Shown here: one piece after another, positions 5,692 through 8,425 of the stretch
How the letters are laid out: every line of letters begins with the position of its first letter
Numbering within the stretch: the stretch's first letter is position 1
Assembly: GCA_023405565.1 (NCBI GenBank)
Contig: JAEXXW010000342.1
Location: 1-8,425 of the forward strand
Direction: 5' to 3'
Source of the DNA: Pseudomonadota bacterium
GTDB taxonomy: Bacteria > Pseudomonadota > Alphaproteobacteria > Rhizobiales > Xanthobacteraceae
Length of the DNA: 8,425 nt
The notes under the pieces: generated by a model
Seen by the model: the letters and a program-made list of their open reading frames with translations, nothing else
Databases searched by the model: none
What the model was told of the DNA's origin: nothing
Program-made: the position numbers and the translations under genes

Positions 5692-6774
5692 ATGCTGACC
5701 TCACTCTTCGATTTCGAATTGCCGTCCGAGTGCATCGCACTGCGGCCTGCGTGGCCGCGCGATTCCGCGCGCCTGATGGTGGTGCGGCCGGGGCGCTCGC
5801 CCGAGACCGAAGACCGGATTGTGCGCGATCTGCCCGATCTGTTGCGGGCCGGCGACGCGCTGGTGGTCAACGACACCAAGGTTATTCCGGCGCGGCTGTT
5901 CGGACGACGCATCGGCCGCGGCGAGGAGCCGAAGATCGAGGCGACCTTGCACAAGCGTATCGATGGCTCGCGCTGGCGGGCCTTCGTCAAGCCGGCCAAG
6001 CGCCTGCAGGCCGGCGACATCGTGCGCTTTGGCGACGAAGGTAAGGTGTGTTTCCTTGGCCAGCTCGATGCGACGGTGGAGGACAAGGGCGAGGGCGGCG
6101 AAGTGACGTTGTCCTTCGCCTTTCATGGCGCGGTGCTGGATCAGGCGATCGCCGAGCGCGGCGCGATGCCGTTGCCGCCCTATATCGCTTCCAAGCGCGC
6201 CGCCGACGAGCGCGATCTCGCCGACTACCAGACGATGTTCGCTGAGGAAGAGGGATCGGTCGCGGCGCCGACAGCGGCGTTGCATTTCACGCCGTCACTG
6301 ATCGAGCGACTGATCGCGACCGGCGTTCAGTTGCATCGTCTGACCTTGCATGTCGGGGCAGGGACCTTCCTGCCGGTGAAAGGCGAAGACACCGTCGAAC
6401 ACAAGATGCATTCCGAATGGGGCGAGATCGATGAGGCGACTGCAAACGCCCTCAACGATGTCCGCGCCAAGGGCGGACGCATCGTGCCGGTCGGCACCAC
6501 AGCGTTAAGGCTGCTGGAAAGCGCTGCCGATGAAAGCGGTGTCATTCGTCCGTTTCGCGGCGAGACCGATATCTTCATCACACCTGGTTATCGTTTTCGT
6601 GCGACCGATCTGATGATGACCAATTTCCACTTGCCGCGTTCGACGCTGTTCATGCTGGTGTCGGCCTTTGCCGGGCTCGACACGATGCAGCACGCCTATG
6701 CGCATGCGATTGCGACAGGGTATCGCTTCTATTCTTACGGGGATGCGTGTTTGCTATTCCCGCAGGTGCGATAG
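5692..6774 (+). CDS. queA: S-adenosylmethionine:tRNA ribosyltransferase-isomerase
   Basis: QueA transfers and isomerises the ribosyl moiety of S-adenosylmethionine onto preQ1 already placed at tRNA position 34, giving epoxyqueuosine. The 360-residue length fits the family. Conserved blocks occur in order: [14 protein letters not shown] (6-19), [12 protein letters not shown] (60-71), MPLPPYI (159-165), [21 protein letters not shown] (179-199), [12 protein letters not shown] (218-229), HKMHSEW (237-243), then [32 protein letters not shown] and [12 protein letters not shown] at the C-terminus. It acts in the cytoplasm after Tgt, whose gene follows, separated only by a small membrane-protein gene. 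The start is set by the family N-terminus; no Shine-Dalgarno sequence is visible, because a palindromic repeat occupies the usual region. The stop codon overlaps the ribosome binding site of the next gene, implying one transcript. Confidence 0.96.
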   Translation: MLTSLFDFELPSECIALRPAWPRDSARLMVVRPGRSPETEDRIVRDLPDLLRAGDALVVNDTKVIPARLFGRRIGRGEEPKIEATLHKRIDGSRWRAFVKPAKRLQAGDIVRFGDEGKVCFLGQLDATVEDKGEGGEVTLSFAFHGAVLDQAIAERGAMPLPPYIASKRAADERDLADYQTMFAEEEGSVAAPTAALHFTPSLIERLIATGVQLHRLTLHVGAGTFLPVKGEDTVEHKMHSEWGEIDEATANALNDVRAKGGRIVPVGTTALRLLESAADESGVIRPFRGETDIFITPGYRFRATDLMMTNFHLPRSTLFMLVSAFAGLDTMQHAYAHAIATGYRFYSYGDACLLFPQVR

Positions 6775-6780
6775 GAAATC

Positions 6781-6918
6781 ATGAGCACCATCCTCGAATG
6801 GGTCAATACGGCAATGGCCTATCTTCAATTCATTCATATCCTGATTGTTCTGCCGATATTTCTTATTTGCTTGCTGCTGGGAAAAGTTTCGGTGTCGCGG
6901 ATGGACAAGTGGTGGTGA
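6781..6918 (+). CDS. 45-residue single-helix membrane protein between queA and tgt
   Basis: A small reading frame starting [20 protein letters not shown] and ending SRMDKWW before TGA 6916-6918. A polar or amphipathic N-terminus is followed by one hydrophobic stretch, about residues 15-34 (aromatic at first, then Ile/Leu/Val-rich, [10 protein letters not shown]), and a basic tail with Lys35, Arg40 and Lys43. By the positive-inside rule the C-terminus would face the cytoplasm. AGGA at 6773-6776 overlaps the queA stop, with ATG 4 bases further on. The frame ends 7 bases before the tgt ATG, so its coding length fills the gap exactly, as in a coupled operon. I do not recognise a family. A role in queuosine synthesis is only guilt by position; it could be a species-restricted microprotein. 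Coding status is inferred from spacing, ribosome binding site and coherent hydrophobicity. Confidence 0.6.
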   Translation: MSTILEWVNTAMAYLQFIHILIVLPIFLICLLLGKVSVSRMDKWW

Positions 6919-6925
6919 CGTGTCG

Positions 6926-8059
6926 ATGAGCAACCCCTTTTCCTTCCGCCTCATTGCCACCGACGGCACCGCGCGCGCCGGCGAGATCGAGACCGCGCAT
7001 GGACGCATTGCGACACCGGCCTTCATGCCGGTCGGCACGCAGGCGACGGTGAAAGCGGTGATGCCGGACGAGGTCGCGCGCACCGGTGCGGACATCCTGC
7101 TCGGCAACACCTATCATCTGATGCTGCGGCCGGGACCGGAACGCATTGCGGCGCTCGGCGGCCTGCACAACTTCATGAACTGGCACAAGCCGATCCTGAC
7201 GGACTCGGGCGGCTTTCAGGTCATGTCGCTGTCGCAACTGCGCAAGATCGACGAGAAGGCGGTGACATTCCGCTCGCATCTCGATGGCGCGATGTATGAA
7301 CTCTCGCCGGAGCGCGCGGTCGAAATCCAGCGCCTGCTTGGTGCCGATATCTCGATGCAACTCGACGAATGCATCCGCCTGCCGGCCAAGCGCGACGAGA
7401 TTGATCGTGCGATGCAGCTCTCGCTGCGCTGGGCCGAACGCTGCAAACGTGCTTTCGAGGGTGCGAAGCCGGGCCACGCCCTGTTCGGCATCGTGCAGGG
7501 CGGTGACGATCCAGCCTTGCGCATTGCGAGTGCCAAGGCGCTGGTCGACATGGATTTCCAGGGCTACGCCATCGGCGGTCTCGCGGTCGGCGAACCGCAG
7601 GCGGTGATGCTGTCGATAATCGATATCGTCGCGCCGGTACTGCCGGCGGATCGGCCGCGCTATCTGATGGGCGTCGGCACGCCGGACGATCTGATCGAGG
7701 CGGTGTGGCGCGGGGTCGATATGTTCGATTGCGTCATGCCGACCCGCAACGGACGCCACGGCCGCGCCTTTACCCGTCACGGGCCGATCAATCTGAAGAA
7801 TGCACGCCACGCCGACGATCCGCGCCCGCTCGACGAGCGCAGTTCCTATGCGCCGACGCGGACCTATTCGCGCGCCTATCTGCATCACCTCGTGAAGGCC
7901 AATGAGACGCTCGGGGCCATGCTGTTGTCGCAGATCAACCTTGCATACTACCAGGCGCTGATGCTGGGGGCCCGCGAAGCCATTGCGGCCGGCACTTTCA
8001 CGGCCTATCGCGCGGCGGTGAAGGCCGGCTGGGAGCAGGGCGACATCCCGCCACGCTAG
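6926..8059 (+). CDS. tgt: Queuine/preQ1 tRNA-guanine transglycosylase, zinc site lost
   Basis: Tgt swaps guanine 34 of GUN-anticodon tRNAs for preQ1, the step before QueA. The 377-residue protein matches the bacterial length. Catalytic features are intact: LTDSGGFQ with Asp93 (general acid/base), DEC (147-149) and FGIVQGG (187-193) in the base pocket, IGGLAVGE (216-223), and [13 protein letters not shown] with nucleophile Asp268. The C-terminal zinc subdomain is abnormal: the CxCxxC of E. coli and Zymomonas TGT aligns with S306-S-Y308-A-P-T311, and the fourth ligand His (in xHN before the YYQ motif) is Ile337. All four ligands are thus replaced while the surroundings ([20 protein letters not shown]) are conserved. 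ATG 6926 gives the family N-terminus ([17 protein letters not shown]); GTG 6920 is an alternative. The ribosome binding site is weak, so translation is probably coupled to the small upstream frame. Confidence 0.95.
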   Translation: MSNPFSFRLIATDGTARAGEIETAHGRIATPAFMPVGTQATVKAVMPDEVARTGADILLGNTYHLMLRPGPERIAALGGLHNFMNWHKPILTDSGGFQVMSLSQLRKIDEKAVTFRSHLDGAMYELSPERAVEIQRLLGADISMQLDECIRLPAKRDEIDRAMQLSLRWAERCKRAFEGAKPGHALFGIVQGGDDPALRIASAKALVDMDFQGYAIGGLAVGEPQAVMLSIIDIVAPVLPADRPRYLMGVGTPDDLIEAVWRGVDMFDCVMPTRNGRHGRAFTRHGPINLKNARHADDPRPLDERSSYAPTRTYSRAYLHHLVKANETLGAMLLSQINLAYYQALMLGAREAIAAGTFTAYRAAVKAGWEQGDIPPR

Positions 8060-8077
8060 CTGAGTGCTTGAATTATT

Positions 8078-8099
8078 GGCCCGAAACCGGTTTTGTGCC
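8078..8099. repeat. Imperfect palindrome between tgt and the substrate-binding protein gene
   Basis: GGCCCGAAACCGGTTTTGTGCC is centred on the perfect 10-base palindrome AAACCGGTTT (8084-8093), with further pairing outside it. The CCGAAACCGGTTT core resembles the arm of the repeat after gyrA (CCGAAAACCGCTT). It could be a remnant of the same kind of repeat or a weak end-of-operon structure; no T tract follows. Confidence 0.35.
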
Positions 8100-8109
8100 G
8101 CCGATTTCG

Positions 8110-8115
8110 AAGGAG
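8110..8115 (+). promoter_or_regulatory. Ribosome binding site choosing the substrate-binding protein start
   Basis: AAGGAG is followed by two adjacent in-frame ATG codons at 8119 and 8122. Spacing is 3 bases to the first and 6 to the second, so the second is the better start. The difference is one Met. Confidence 0.7.
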
Positions 8116-8121
8116 AACATG

Positions 8122-8425
8122 ATGACCAAATCTCAATCGATGGGACGCCGGACATTCGCGGCGGGACTATCGGCTGTCGCCCTCGGCGCGGCCCTTGTGC
8201 TGGGCGGCGCGACACCGGCTGCGGCGCAGGCCAAGTATCCGGATCGTCCGGTGCGGGTGATCCTGCCGTTCGGCGCCGGTGGCGTCGCCGACATCACGAC
8301 CCGTCTCGTGGCTGAAAAACTGGGCGAAAAGCTCGGCCAGCGTTTCGTGGTCGAGAACAACCCGGGCGCCGGTGGTGTTTCCGCGGCCCGTGCGGTGCTG
8401 CAGGCGCCCGCAGATGGCTATACGC
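8122..8425 (+). CDS. Tripartite tricarboxylate transporter substrate-binding protein (TctC/Bug family), partial
   Basis: The first 101 residues of a periplasmic binding protein cut off by the window end. After a charged start there is a hydrophobic signal (about residues 11-33) with probable cleavage near AAAQ|A. The mature N-terminus, KYPDRPVRVILPFGAGGVAD, is the hallmark of the Bug/TctC family. It continues with KLGEKLGQRFVVENNPGAGG and ends APADGYT, all in the expected order. These proteins bind carboxylates or related small organic acids and hand them to TctAB-type permeases, but many are orphans; whether tctAB follows cannot be seen. The signal contains a twin-arginine-like RRTF (residues 9-12) before the hydrophobic stretch, so Tat export is possible, though Sec is usual. 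The ligand cannot be predicted from this fragment. Confidence 0.93.
   Translation, partial: MTKSQSMGRRTFAAGLSAVALGAALVLGGATPAAAQAKYPDRPVRVILPFGAGGVADITTRLVAEKLGEKLGQRFVVENNPGAGGVSAARAVLQAPADGYT

Noticed and set aside
6845..6925. Upstream extension of tgt in its own frame
   Set aside because: It would overlap the small membrane-protein frame and add residues absent from the TGT family; the family N-terminus begins at 6926.
7216..7551. Other shadow frames within tgt, and similar frames inside queA and the cyclophilins
   Set aside because: They lie wholly inside confident genes, with Arg/Ser/Ala-rich composition typical of alternative frames in GC-rich DNA.
8060..8118. Intrinsic terminator after tgt
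   Set aside because: The palindrome at 8078-8099 has a mismatched, AT-poor stem and no T tract, so it is listed as a repeat-like element instead.
6863..8215. Long open frame on the minus strand (450 codons) opposite tgt
   Set aside because: It is a mirror of the tgt coding strand with Arg-, His- and Gln-rich low-information protein; tgt itself is unambiguous.
1..8425. CRISPR array, tRNA/rRNA genes, insertion sequences, phage or defence genes
   Set aside because: I scanned both strands for regularly spaced repeats, cloverleaf-like segments and transposase or nuclease motifs and found none.

Overview
The window reads as a piece of chromosome from a high-GC alphaproteobacterium, most likely of the Hyphomicrobiales (Rhizobiales), near the Bradyrhizobium/Rhodopseudomonas group. 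This rests on codon and GC usage, on the gene order gyrA ... coaD, two cyclophilins, queA, tgt, and on short palindromic intergenic repeats resembling ones I remember from that group. No taxonomic search was possible. All recognised genes are on the + strand. No rRNA, tRNA, CRISPR array, insertion sequence or phage gene is visible.

Layout: (1) The 3' end of gyrA (to 658) is followed by a nested palindromic repeat. (2) A DUF4337-type membrane protein (837-1436) follows, preceded by a leader hairpin and followed by a terminator-like hairpin. (3) A 234-base gap with inverted repeats leads to a phenylacetaldehyde-dehydrogenase-like aldehyde dehydrogenase (1671-3173). (4) A 127-base gap made largely of three back-to-back stem-loops leads to coaD (3301-3798), a secreted cyclophilin (3827-4372), a cytoplasmic cyclophilin (4478-4942) and a strong intrinsic terminator (4959-5010). 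(5) A flavin-reductase-family protein (5098-5628) is followed by a queuosine block: queA (5692-6774), a 45-residue membrane microprotein (6781-6918) and tgt (6926-8059). (6) A TctC/Bug-type substrate-binding protein begins at 8122 and runs off the window.

Functionally this is mostly housekeeping: DNA supercoiling, coenzyme A synthesis, proline isomerisation in two compartments, and the two enzymes that insert preQ1 into tRNA and then convert it to epoxyqueuosine. The aldehyde dehydrogenase and the substrate-binding protein look like peripheral catabolism and uptake genes.

The most notable observation is in tgt. The enzyme keeps its catalytic aspartates, but all four residues that bind the structural zinc in characterised bacterial TGTs (three Cys and one His) are replaced, by Ser306, Tyr308, Thr311 and Ile337. 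Next in interest is the unannotated small membrane protein whose ribosome binding site overlaps the queA stop and which ends 7 bases before tgt. Several intergenic RNA-structure candidates follow. I see no clear new multi-gene system.
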